DNA from: Nocardioides sp. CFH 31398 | GTDB lineage: Bacteria; Actinomycetota; Actinomycetes; Propionibacteriales; Nocardioidaceae | Direction of reading: 5' to 3' | Assembly (NCBI RefSeq): GCF_022436705.1 | Contig: NZ_JAKUHT010000008.1 | Location: forward strand, 62,001-126,000 | Length of the DNA stretch: 64,000 bases | Shown here: positions 28,125 through 36,465 of the stretch, piece by piece | Numbering within the stretch: the stretch's first letter is position 1 | Layout: each line of letters begins with the position of its first letter | Translations under genes and position numbers: made by a program | Notes under the pieces: model-generated | Told to the model about the DNA's origin: nothing | The model's input: only the letters and a program-made list of their open reading frames with translations | Databases searched by the model: none

Positions 28125-28213
28125 GCGCCTGGCACCGGGGCGGGCGGATCCGACGACCCACGACGCGCGGGCGCGCCCCGCTCGTGGACACCGGCGGCGC
28201 GTCGACCGTGGGT

Positions 28214-28219
28214 TACAGT
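28214..28219 (+). promoter_or_regulatory. Candidate -10 box (TACAGT) for the secreted PLD-like gene
   Basis: TACAGT in GGTTACAGTC lies about 106 bases before the ATG at 28325, implying a leader of ~100 bases. The ribosome-binding site is GGGGAG, 10 bases before the ATG. Confidence 0.35.
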
Positions 28220-28324
28220 CGGGACGCCCAGAGGTCTCGGAGCCGCTCGACCCTGCTCCCAGGGACCGCACGACGCGTGGACATGCCGACGCGTGGACAC
28301 GACATCCAGGGGAGTCACAGACCT

Positions 28325-29632
28325 ATGAGCATCAGGCGAACCGCCTTCACCGCCGCAGTCCTGGCGGTGCTGTCGCTGGTCGCGCCCACCGCGGTGGTCT
28401 CGGCCTCCGCGGCCAGCGGCCCCGGCACCGGCCCGACCTTCAACAGCGCCTTCGGCGGCCCCGCGCAGCGTCAGAAGATCAACAACAAGATCCTCGGCGC
28501 CATCCGCAGCACGCCGCGCGGCGAGACCATCCGCATCATGACGTGGAACTACGAGTCGCCGGCCGCCACGGACGCGCTGCTCGCCGCCCAGCGCCGCAAG
28601 GTCCGCGTGCAGGTGATCATCGCCCGCGGCAACGCGCGGGGGAACCCGAGCTTCACCCGCCTGCGCACCGGCCTCAAGAACGGCAACTGGAAGAGCCGCC
28701 CCACCAGCTGGGCCCGCTCCTGCAGCCAGTCCTGCCGTGGCCGCGGTGGCGCCGCGCACGCGAAGTTCTACCTCTTCACGAAGTCGGGCAGCGCCAAGGA
28801 CGTCGTCATCCAGGGCTCGGCCAACCTGACGCAGGCCGCTGCGAACAACCAGTGGAACGACATCGTCACCACGCACCGCGCGGGCCCCTTCACGTTCTTC
28901 ACCCGCATCTTCAACCAGATGTCGAAGGACAAGCCGGTCCGGGCGACCTACGCGAGCCAGACCTTCGGCACCGACCGCTTCGCGTTCTTCCCGGGCGGGC
29001 GGACGGCCAAGAACGACCCGGTGCTCCAGCTGCTGAACAGCGTGCGGTGCCGGGGCGCGTCGAACACCAAGTCGGGCCGCACCCAGCTGCGCATCCTCCC
29101 GGACGTCGTCCGCGGTGACCGCGGCATGAAGCTCGCGCGCAAGGTGAAGTCGCTGTACGCCAACGGCTGCGACATCCGCATGGGCTACACGGTCATGGGC
29201 ATCGACATCGGCCGCATGCTGTCCCAGCCCACGCGCCGCGGCCGTGTCCCGCTGATCCACATGGTGCGCGACGCCAACGGCGACCGCCAGTTCGACCAGT
29301 ACTTCCACATGAAGGCCATGACGGTCATCGGCAACGCCGGCGGCAAGTCCAACACCCGCAAGGTGCTCAACGGCGCGGCCAACTGGTCCGACGACTCGGC
29401 GAAGTCCGACGAGAACTTCGGGATCTACAACCGCCCGGAGATGGTCGGTCGCTACCGCGAGCACGCGGACTACTGGATGAACCGCCTGCGCGGCGCGAAC
29501 CGGGCGGCCGCCAGCGAGATGACCGCCCGCCGCTCCGACGTCACCAGCGGCCGGGTCACCCCGGACGGCCTGATCTTCGGCACCGGTCCGGTCGACGGCG
29601 TCGACGTCTTCGCCAACCTGGAGCAGGACTGA
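28325..29632 (+). CDS. Secreted phospholipase D-like (HxK) protein, putative nuclease or phosphodiesterase
   Basis: The protein has 435 residues. A signal peptide (RRTAFTAAVLAVLSLVAPTAVVSASAAS) precedes two PLD-like halves. The first has H-A-K (His145, Lys147) followed by GSANLTQ; the second has H-M-K (His328, Lys330) followed by NGAANWSDD. The Asp that completes a strict HxKx4D motif is absent in both, as in some bacterial members. Cys pairs (CSQSCRG and C-R-G-A ... N-G-C) suggest disulfides. It should cleave phosphodiesters outside the cell. The GTGs and ATGs further upstream would disturb the signal peptide. It is likely co-transcribed with the LicD-methyltransferase gene, 10 bases downstream. 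Confidence 0.8.
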   Translation: MSIRRTAFTAAVLAVLSLVAPTAVVSASAASGPGTGPTFNSAFGGPAQRQKINNKILGAIRSTPRGETIRIMTWNYESPAATDALLAAQRRKVRVQVIIARGNARGNPSFTRLRTGLKNGNWKSRPTSWARSCSQSCRGRGGAAHAKFYLFTKSGSAKDVVIQGSANLTQAAANNQWNDIVTTHRAGPFTFFTRIFNQMSKDKPVRATYASQTFGTDRFAFFPGGRTAKNDPVLQLLNSVRCRGASNTKSGRTQLRILPDVVRGDRGMKLARKVKSLYANGCDIRMGYTVMGIDIGRMLSQPTRRGRVPLIHMVRDANGDRQFDQYFHMKAMTVIGNAGGKSNTRKVLNGAANWSDDSAKSDENFGIYNRPEMVGRYREHADYWMNRLRGANRAAASEMTARRSDVTSGRVTPDGLIFGTGPVDGVDVFANLEQD

Positions 29633-29642
29633 GGAACGACGC

Positions 29643-31190
29643 GTGACCGACGCTGTGCGGGTCGACGGCGTCGACGAGGAGGGTCTCCGGCTGACCAGCA
29701 GCCAGGAGGCCCTCCTCGAGGTCCGTGTGGCCGGGGCCCGGGTCTGGTCCTTCTGGGTGCCGCGTGACGTCACCGAGGTCGGCGACGGGCAGTACCTCGC
29801 CGCCTGGCCCGGTGTGCTGCGGCGCTACCTGAAGGGTCGCGGGGCGGTCACGGTGCTGCGCTCCCCGCTCACCCCGGACGAGACCGAGACCGAGCTGTGG
29901 GACGGCGAGGTCCGCTTCGACGACTCCGGCGCCGAGCTCGTCGTCCGCAACCCCGAGGGCACCCCGCTCCAGATCGACAAGTCGGGCCGGCTGGTCGCCA
30001 CCTTCGAGGGGGTCGACCCCAGTGACATCGAGCAGCTCCTCGACCACCTCGAGCAGGCCGTCGAGGCCCTCCGCAAGGCGGGGGCCGAGCCGTTCGTCGC
30101 GTACGGGACCCTGCTCGGCGCGGTACGCGAGGGGCGGGTCCTGGGTCACGACTCGGACGCCGACCTCGCCTACGTCAGCACGGCCCGCCACCCGGTCGAC
30201 GTCACCATCGAGTCCTACCGCCTGCAGCGCGCGCTCGTGGAGCAGGGGATGTCGACCATCCGCTACAGCGGGGCGAACTTCAAGGTGCTCTTCCCCGAGC
30301 TCGACGGCAACGTCCGGGGCATCGACGTGTTCTCCGGCTTCCTCGACGGGCCCACGCTCTACCTGATGGGCGAGATCGGCGTGCCGATGGCGGAGGCCGA
30401 CATCCGGCCGCTGTCGACGGCGACCCTGAACGGCCGCGTCGTGCCGACGCCCGCGCGGCCCGAGGCGCTGCTGGAGGCGACGTACGGCGAGGGCTGGCGC
30501 GTGCCGGACCCCGCCTTCAAGTTCGAGACCTCCGACGAGGTCAGGGACCGGCTGAGCGGGTGGTTCCGCGGCCAGCGGTTCCGCTACAAGGAGTGGGTGC
30601 GGGCCTACGCCCTGACCCGCAACCGGCCGCTGCGCGACTCGCCCACGCGCGTCGCCAAGACCGCCCACGAGATCGCCTCGCGCGAGGGGTGGCCGATCGT
30701 CGAGGTGGGTGCGGGGCGCGGCGCCGACGGCCTGTGGCTGGCCCGGAAGGGACACGACGTCGAGATGCTCGACGTCGTCCACTTCGCGGCCGACAAGGCC
30801 GTCGCCACCGCCCGCGAGGAGGGTCTGTCGCTGGACAAGCGGGTGCTGAACCTCCTCGACACGCGCAGCGTGCTCGGCGAGGGCGCCCGCCTGGTCCGGC
30901 GCCCCGGCCCGCGCGTCGTCGTCGCCAACCACGTGCTCGACGCCCTCGGCCGCCGCGGCACCGAGGGCCTGGCCCGGTTCTGCGCCCTCGCGCTGCGCGG
31001 CGGGGGAGCCCTGGTGACCCAGTTCTACGCCCGCCGCGGCCCGGGTGACGACGGCCCGAGCTGGATCGTCGGGACCGTGGACGTCGACGAGCTGGGCGAC
31101 CAGCTCAGGCAGGCGGGGGCCCGGCACGTGGAGGTGGAGCGTCGCACCAGGCAGGGACGCGAGGTCGTCTCCGTCGTGGGAGAGTGGTGA
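29643..31190 (+). CDS. LicD-type nucleotidyltransferase-like domain fused to a class I methyltransferase
   Basis: The protein has 515 residues. The N-terminal ~115 residues are a beta-rich module. The LicD/fukutin-like domain (~130-300) carries YGTLLGAVREGRVLGHDSDADLAYV, the G-T-L-L-G-A-V-R and D-x-D signature of enzymes that transfer phosphocholine-like groups to glycans. The C-terminal domain (~340-515) has a SAM-binding loop IVEVGAGRGADG followed by an acidic strand end (EMLDVV). It could modify and methylate a surface glycan substituent. The GTG start has GAGGAACG upstream. The gene is followed at 2 bases by a small coiled-coil gene and then a sulfotransferase-like gene, forming an apparent operon. 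Confidence 0.75.
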   Translation: MTDAVRVDGVDEEGLRLTSSQEALLEVRVAGARVWSFWVPRDVTEVGDGQYLAAWPGVLRRYLKGRGAVTVLRSPLTPDETETELWDGEVRFDDSGAELVVRNPEGTPLQIDKSGRLVATFEGVDPSDIEQLLDHLEQAVEALRKAGAEPFVAYGTLLGAVREGRVLGHDSDADLAYVSTARHPVDVTIESYRLQRALVEQGMSTIRYSGANFKVLFPELDGNVRGIDVFSGFLDGPTLYLMGEIGVPMAEADIRPLSTATLNGRVVPTPARPEALLEATYGEGWRVPDPAFKFETSDEVRDRLSGWFRGQRFRYKEWVRAYALTRNRPLRDSPTRVAKTAHEIASREGWPIVEVGAGRGADGLWLARKGHDVEMLDVVHFAADKAVATAREEGLSLDKRVLNLLDTRSVLGEGARLVRRPGPRVVVANHVLDALGRRGTEGLARFCALALRGGGALVTQFYARRGPGDDGPSWIVGTVDVDELGDQLRQAGARHVEVERRTRQGREVVSVVGEW

Positions 31191-31191
31191 C

Positions 31192-31416
31192 GTGGTGTTC
31201 CGCAACAAGTCTGCCTCGACCGAGCAGCTCGAGAAGCGCGTCGACGACCTCCGTGCCCGCGTGGCGAGCCTGGAGGGCGAGCTGCACCTGCTGCGCCAGC
31301 ACCACCAGCGGACCGCGGAGCTGACGGACGTCGTCCAGGAGCTGCTCATCCCGGTGGCCCAGCGCGACGAGGCGGCGGTCGCGGAGGCGATCGAGAAGTT
31401 CAACCGGAGCCTCTAG
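31192..31416 (+). CDS. Small coiled-coil protein, unknown function
   Basis: The protein has 74 residues from GTG at 31192. Heptad-like spacing through STEQLEKRVDDLRARVASLEGELHLLRQHHQRTAEL predicts a coiled coil, followed by a second helix. There is no membrane segment or signal peptide. It begins 2 bases after the LicD-methyltransferase stop and ends directly before the GTG of the sulfotransferase-like gene, so it is part of that operon. It may bring the neighbouring enzymes together, which is inference. The exact start could be the adjacent GTG at 31195. Confidence 0.7.
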   Translation: MVFRNKSASTEQLEKRVDDLRARVASLEGELHLLRQHHQRTAELTDVVQELLIPVAQRDEAAVAEAIEKFNRSL

Positions 31417-32544
31417 GTGGTCGGCCGCGTCGTCGTCCACGTCGGCCAGCCGAAGTCGGCGACGTCGTACCTGCAGACCATCCTCTGGAGCAACCGGGAG
31501 GCCCTGCGGGCACAAGGCGTCGTCGTGCCGGGGGAGCAGCGGCGCGACCACCTCTGGTCGTCCCGGCTGCTGCGCGAGGACCCGCAGATCACCCGCGCGC
31601 CCGAGCACCAGCAGCGGGCCTGGGAGCGCGTGACGTCCGAGCTCGCGTCCTCGAGCGGCACCGGCCTGATCAGCCACGAGTTCTTCGCCGCGGCCTCCGC
31701 CGACCAGGCTCGACGGATGGTCGCCGACCTGGCGCCCGCCGAGGTCGAGGTGGTCGTCACCGCCCGCGACCCGCTGTCGCTGTTCACCGCGAGCTGGCAG
31801 GAGAGCCTCAAGAACGGCGCGACCGCGCCGATGGCCGACTACGGCCACGGCGAGTCGTCCAGGAGCACCGCCATCTGGGACTGGCGCACGCTCGACCTGC
31901 GGCTCGTGCTCGAGCGCTGGGCGCAGGCCGTGCCGGCCGAGCGGGTGCACGTCGTCGTCCTGGACCCCGGCGCCGACCGGGACGACGTCTGGCGGCGGTT
32001 CGCGGGCCTCCTCGGGGTGGACCCCGCGGCGGTCGACCTGGACGCCGCCTTCCCCAACTCCTCCATGGGGGTCGCGCAGGCCGAGACCCTGCGCCGCCTG
32101 AACGAGCGGCTGACCGGCTTCACGAAGGCCTTCGACAAGGGCGTCTACCTCCGCTCGTACGTCGGCGACGAGCTGCTGGTCACCCAGGGGGGCGAGAAGT
32201 TCTGGCCCACCGAGGAGCAGGTCGCCGAGTGCCGCCGCCGCGCGAGCCTGCTGGTCGACCACCTGGCCACGAGTGGCGTCCGGGTGGACGGCGACGCCGC
32301 CCACCTGCTGGTGCCCGACACCCTGCCGCCCCGCCGCGTGCCGTCGTCCGTGACCGACACGGAGGTCGCCGACGTCGCGCTCGACCTCGTGGCGGCCATG
32401 CTCCACGACGTGCGCCGGCTGCGTGGCGAGGTCGCCGAGGCCCGGCGGGCCGCCCCAGAGGCCGGCGCGACGGGTTCGGACGACGGCCCGCGGACGACGG
32501 TGCGCCGGCTGCTCGGTCGGCTGCCGCGACCCGGCGGCGGCTGA
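31417..32544 (+). CDS. Sulfotransferase-like protein (paralogue 2 of 3)
   Basis: The protein has 375 residues. VVVHVGQPKSATSYLQ at residues 5-20 is the PAPS 5'-phosphosulfate loop (PKS-x-T). VVVTARDPLSLFTASWQESLKNG near residues 105-127 is the likely 3'-phosphate region (R-D ... S ... W-Q). A C-terminal SVTDTEVADVALDLVAAML segment is shared with paralogue 3. It is cytoplasmic with no signal peptide. GTG directly follows the coiled-coil gene stop. Sitting in an operon with a LicD-methyltransferase, it probably sulfates a surface glycan or a related acceptor. The substrate is unknown. Confidence 0.7.
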   Translation: MVGRVVVHVGQPKSATSYLQTILWSNREALRAQGVVVPGEQRRDHLWSSRLLREDPQITRAPEHQQRAWERVTSELASSSGTGLISHEFFAAASADQARRMVADLAPAEVEVVVTARDPLSLFTASWQESLKNGATAPMADYGHGESSRSTAIWDWRTLDLRLVLERWAQAVPAERVHVVVLDPGADRDDVWRRFAGLLGVDPAAVDLDAAFPNSSMGVAQAETLRRLNERLTGFTKAFDKGVYLRSYVGDELLVTQGGEKFWPTEEQVAECRRRASLLVDHLATSGVRVDGDAAHLLVPDTLPPRRVPSSVTDTEVADVALDLVAAMLHDVRRLRGEVAEARRAAPEAGATGSDDGPRTTVRRLLGRLPRPGGG

Positions 32545-32579
32545 GCGGGGCACTCCCGCCGTCGGCTCCCGGTGTCGCG

Positions 32580-33689
32580 TCAGCCCCGGCGTCGGGCGAT
32601 CCGGCCCAGCACCTTCTCGGCGCCGCTGGGACGTCGGTCGCCGCCGTCGCCGGCGGGTCCGTGCTTCGGCTGGTCCCCGGTCTGCACCACGTTGTACTGC
32701 TGCTTCGCCGCGGTCCGGACGCGGTCGAGAGCCCGCCGGGTCGTCTCGTCGAGCCGGACGGTCGGCTCCGGGTAGGTGACCGGGCCGGTGACCTCACGGG
32801 AGCCGGGCCCGTCGTGGTGCTCCAGCAGTCCGAGGTCGCGCAGGGCGTCCACGTCGTCGGCCGTCGTCCGGTCGTAGACGACGCGCAGGTACGTGCGCCG
32901 GACCTCCTCCGGCAGGTCGGCGGCGTAGAGGTGACGCAGCGCCCGGAACATGGGCTTGCGGTCGGGCCGCAGGCCGATCACCCCGGCGGAGGTGAGGGCG
33001 CGCCACTTGCGCTCGAACTCGGTGAAGGAGACGGCGTCGAAGTGCAGCAGCGAGAGGCCGGGGGAGACGTGCTCGAGGTCGGCCGAGACCAGGTCGCCGC
33101 TCGGCAGCGCGGCGGTGTGGAGCGTGAGGACGAGCCCCGACCCGGGACGGACCCCGGACTTGCCGAGGACGTGGCCGTGGAAGTACGCCTGGTTCGACGG
33201 CTCGGGGAGCAGGCCGAGCACGTGCAGCAGCGCCAGCTCGTCCTCGGACAGCAGGCGCTTGAACCACCGGGTGGGGCCGGTGGCGTCCGGTCGGCTCGGC
33301 GCCTCGGAGGGCAGCAGGCGGACCGCCTGCTTCGCGGCGTCCACCTCGTCGAGCGCGCCGGGGGCGATCCGCACCACCTCGTCGCTGTCGATGTGGAACA
33401 GCCAGTCCACCTGCCCGCCCTCGCCGACGGCGTCCAGCACGGCGTTGGCGTTCATCCGCTGGCGGACGTTGAGCCGCCCGGGTCGCTTGCCGCGCCACCA
33501 CTCGCGGTCGCCGCGCAGGCACGTGACGTTCTCCAGGGCGTCGAGCTCCGCGGCCACCTCGGGCTGGTCGGCCTCGTCCGGCAGGTCGAGGACGACGACC
33601 ATGTGGTCGACGCCGGCCTCGAGGTTGGCGGACACGAACCACCGGGCGGCCTCGAGGGGCGCGAACATGGTGGTGACGGTCGCGATCAC
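32580..33689 (-). CDS. Family 2-like glycosyltransferase
   Basis: The protein has 369 residues. It begins VIATVTTMFAPLEAARWFVSANLEAGVDHMVVVLD, a nucleotide-sugar-binding Rossmann start, and contains WLFHIDSDEVV, a D-x-D metal site in the context of the Glyco_tranf_2_4-type family. A central H-x-H-V-L-G-K-S-G and a C-terminal helical region follow. The GTG at 33689 has AGGAGG 9 bases upstream and was preferred over an upstream ATG that would add an arginine-rich, non-homologous-looking extension. It is convergent with paralogue 2 of the sulfotransferase-like family and divergent from the EEP-PLD gene. It is presumably part of the same surface-glycan group. Confidence 0.75.
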   Translation of the reverse strand: MIATVTTMFAPLEAARWFVSANLEAGVDHMVVVLDLPDEADQPEVAAELDALENVTCLRGDREWWRGKRPGRLNVRQRMNANAVLDAVGEGGQVDWLFHIDSDEVVRIAPGALDEVDAAKQAVRLLPSEAPSRPDATGPTRWFKRLLSEDELALLHVLGLLPEPSNQAYFHGHVLGKSGVRPGSGLVLTLHTAALPSGDLVSADLEHVSPGLSLLHFDAVSFTEFERKWRALTSAGVIGLRPDRKPMFRALRHLYAADLPEEVRRTYLRVVYDRTTADDVDALRDLGLLEHHDGPGSREVTGPVTYPEPTVRLDETTRRALDRVRTAAKQQYNVVQTGDQPKHGPAGDGGDRRPSGAEKVLGRIARRRG

Positions 33690-33910
33690 TGCGCAGCGTC
33701 CTCCTGTGTGGCGACGGCGTCCGCACCGGCGGGAACGGTCACCGCATCGTAGGTCAGGTCCGCGGCGGGGCCGCGGGGGCAGGGCCGTCGCACGCTTGGG
33801 AGGCCTCGGACGAATTACAGCGTCGTACTTCGACAGATGAGTACGCATGTGACGGATGTTGCTGGTGTGATGTTCTCTGCCCGCCCCCGCTTCCCCGTGG
33901 AGAGACCCCC
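33690..33910. promoter_or_regulatory. Divergent regulatory gap with an inverted repeat
   Basis: The gap between the glycosyltransferase (minus) and the secreted EEP-PLD gene (plus) is locally AT-richer than its flanks around 33810-33885. It holds the inverted repeat CGTACT (33824-33829) and AGTACG (33840-33845) with a 10-base spacer. A GTGGAGAG ribosome-binding site precedes the ATG at 33911. No gene is seen. Confidence 0.35.
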
Positions 33911-35353
33911 ATGCTGCTGTCCCCCCACCGGCTCGTCGCCGGCCCCCTGCTCGCGCTCGGCCTGCTCGTGGCCGCGACGGTCCCGACGGCGGTCGCCGCC
34001 CCGGGGGCCTCGTCCGCGGGCGCGGTCAGCACGGCCGGGGACCGGGCGAAGGCGAAGCGGTCGGACGCCGACCTCACCGTCGTCCAGGCGAACCTGCAGT
34101 CCCCGCAGTCCGCCGACGGCTTCCAGAAGGACGCCCGCACGGTGTTCGCGCAGGACCCCGACCTGATCACCTTCAACGAGGTCGCGTTCCGCTACGACAT
34201 GTTCCTCGCCCCCGACGGCTACGAGGTGTGGCGCACGCCCGGGCAGTACACGGGTGCGTCCCCGGTCGCCTGGCGCACGTCGCGCTTCTCGGTCGTCGAC
34301 AAGGGCACCCGGCAGATCTCCAACTACAAGCCGCGCCCGCCGGGCAAGAAGACCCGCCTCGGCATGCGCTACGCCAACTGGGTGACGCTGACCGACCGCC
34401 AGGCCGACAGGCGGCTCTCCCTGGTCTCGGCCCACGTGCCCCCGGCCACGAAGGGCATGCCCGACCTGCGCCGCGCGACGGCGAAGCGGATCGCGAACCT
34501 GGTCACCGACCTCGGGAGGAGCGGCCCGGTCATCGTCGGCGGCGACTTCAACATGCACTACCGGGCCAGCGCCTACACCGGGGACGTGTTCGCGGGCGCC
34601 GGGATGCGCCCGACGTACGAGATCCTCGGCAACCACTTCCCGACCGGCGACCACCGCGGCGCGACGATCGACTACCTCTTCGTCCGCGGCGAGCAGGGTT
34701 ACCTCACCGCGCGGCGGCACTTCCCGGTCGAGCTGCGGTCCGACCACGACGCCGTCGTCGCGCAGTTCGACGTGGCCGGCGGCGGCTCCGGCAACGAGCC
34801 CCCGCCGTCCGACCCGCCCGGCGAGAACCCCGGCGACCCCGGCGGCGACCCCGGCGGCAACCCCGGCGGCACCCACCTGCAGAGCGACCCGAACGGCGAC
34901 GCCGCCGCCCGGCGCGTGGTCGTCGACAAGTTCGTCGAGCGCATCGACGCCGCCCGCCCGGGCGGGGTCGTGGAGGTCGCGACCACCGGTCTCACCCTCA
35001 CGGCGGTGGGCGCGGCCATCCGGCGCGCCCAGGCGCGGGGCGTGTGGGTCCGCCTGCTGACCCGCTCGGCGCGGCTCACCGCGGTGGAGAACCGGCTCAA
35101 GGGCATCCTGGAGTCCGAGAAGTCCGGGGCCGTGCGCCAGTGCGGCGACGCCTGCAAGCAGTCGCTGCGCGGCGAGGCCAAGTCGCTGCTGGTCGTCACC
35201 TCGCCGGACACGGTCCCGCGGGTGCGGGTGACCACCACGCGGCGCTTGGATACGGTGGTCCGCGAGTACCGCACGGTGGTCTCGATCAACCGGGACCAGG
35301 CGACGGTCCGCTCGACCGCGGAGGCCTTCACCCGCAGCTGGAGGGCGCGCTAG
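33911..35353 (+). CDS. Secreted endonuclease/exonuclease/phosphatase domain fused to a degenerate PLD-like half
   Basis: The protein has 480 residues. A signal peptide (~1-30) is followed by an EEP domain (~55-295) with a complete catalytic set: QANLQS, FNEV, SAHVPP, GGDFNMHYR, IDYLFVRG and SDHDAVVA. A Gly/Pro repeat linker (PPGENPGDPGGDPGGNPGG) leads to a C-terminal domain (~325-480) that resembles the first half of the PLD-like protein at 28325-29632, including the CGDACKQSLRG cysteine loop. The catalytic His is replaced: the H-A-K of that protein is E-A-K here (Glu422, Lys424). The extra module may bind substrate rather than cut it. The enzyme acts outside the cell. Confidence 0.8.
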   Translation: MLLSPHRLVAGPLLALGLLVAATVPTAVAAPGASSAGAVSTAGDRAKAKRSDADLTVVQANLQSPQSADGFQKDARTVFAQDPDLITFNEVAFRYDMFLAPDGYEVWRTPGQYTGASPVAWRTSRFSVVDKGTRQISNYKPRPPGKKTRLGMRYANWVTLTDRQADRRLSLVSAHVPPATKGMPDLRRATAKRIANLVTDLGRSGPVIVGGDFNMHYRASAYTGDVFAGAGMRPTYEILGNHFPTGDHRGATIDYLFVRGEQGYLTARRHFPVELRSDHDAVVAQFDVAGGGSGNEPPPSDPPGENPGDPGGDPGGNPGGTHLQSDPNGDAAARRVVVDKFVERIDAARPGGVVEVATTGLTLTAVGAAIRRAQARGVWVRLLTRSARLTAVENRLKGILESEKSGAVRQCGDACKQSLRGEAKSLLVVTSPDTVPRVRVTTTRRLDTVVREYRTVVSINRDQATVRSTAEAFTRSWRAR

Positions 35354-35390
35354 CCGCCAGGCACGACAGCAGCGAGGAAGGGGACGAGGC

Positions 35391-36443
35391 GTGGCCCACC
35401 GGCTCTTCCTGCACGTCGGGACGCCGAAGTCCGGCTCGACCTACCTGCAGGCGCGCTGGTGGCACAACCGCGACGAGCTCGCCCGGCAGGGGCTCCTCCT
35501 GCCGGGGACCGGCGTCAACGAGCACTTCTGGGCCTCCTGCGTGGTCCGGGGGCGCGAGAAGCTGCTGTCGACGCTGCCCGACGACGCACGCGGGGCCTGG
35601 GACCGGCTGCTGGAGCAGGCGGCCGCGACCGACGGCGACGTCCTCATCAGCCACGAGCTCTTCGCACCCGCGGAGGACGACCGGGCCCAGGACGCCGTCC
35701 GGGCGCTCGCCGGGGTCGCCGACGAGGTGCACCTGCTGATGACGGCACGCGACCTGGCCCGTCAGCTGCCCGCCGAGTGGCAGCAGCGGACGAAGCACGG
35801 CTACGCGGAGACGTTCGAGACCTTCCTGCGGCGCGTGCGCCGACGTCCCGCCATGAACTTCTGGCACGTCCAGGACGTCGCCGCGCTGACGGCCCGCTGG
35901 GGCGCGCAGCTGCCGGCCGACCGGGTGCACCTCGTGGTGCTCCCGCCGCCCGGCGGGCCGCGCACCTTCCTGTGGGACGCGACCTGCGCGGTCCTCGGCG
36001 TCGACGGCACGATGACGCCCGAGGGGGAGGTCGACGCGAACGAGTCGCTCGGTCTGCGCGAGATCGAGACCATGCGGCGGGTCAGCGCCCTCGTCCGCGA
36101 GGCGGGCGAGCCGGAGAAGGACCTCCAGCGCCTCATGAAGGGCTTCTTCGCCGAGCGGATCGTCACCAGCGGCAGCCGGGAGCGGATCCTGCTGCCCGCC
36201 GACGAGCACGGGTGGGTCACCGACCGGGCCGAGGCGATGCTCGGCGAGCTCCGCGGCCGCGGCTACGACGTCGTGGGCGACCTGGAGCACCTGCTGCCCG
36301 AGGCGCACCCCGCGACCGGGCGGTCGCCGCAGGAGGTCACCGACACCGAGGTGGCCGAGGTGGCCGTCGAGGCCCTGGTCCGCTTCCTGCACCACGAGCG
36401 GCGCCGCCGCGCCGCGGCGCGCTCCGAGGCCCCCGGCCCCTAG
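35391..36443 (+). CDS. Sulfotransferase-like protein (paralogue 3 of 3)
   Basis: The protein has 350 residues. RLFLHVGTPKSGSTYLQ at residues 4-20 is the closest of the three to the canonical PAPS loop PKSGTTxL. TARDLARQLPAEWQQRTKHG near residues 120-140 matches the R-D ... W-Q ... K-x-G element of the paralogues. A C-terminal EVTDTEVAEVAVEALVRFL segment matches paralogue 2. It is cytoplasmic. The GTG start has GGGGACGAGG upstream and lies 37 bases after the EEP-PLD gene, possibly in the same transcript. The acceptor is unknown. Confidence 0.7.
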   Translation: MAHRLFLHVGTPKSGSTYLQARWWHNRDELARQGLLLPGTGVNEHFWASCVVRGREKLLSTLPDDARGAWDRLLEQAAATDGDVLISHELFAPAEDDRAQDAVRALAGVADEVHLLMTARDLARQLPAEWQQRTKHGYAETFETFLRRVRRRPAMNFWHVQDVAALTARWGAQLPADRVHLVVLPPPGGPRTFLWDATCAVLGVDGTMTPEGEVDANESLGLREIETMRRVSALVREAGEPEKDLQRLMKGFFAERIVTSGSRERILLPADEHGWVTDRAEAMLGELRGRGYDVVGDLEHLLPEAHPATGRSPQEVTDTEVAEVAVEALVRFLHHERRRRAAARSEAPGP

Positions 36444-36465
36444 GGCGCCGCGGGACCCGCGGGCG

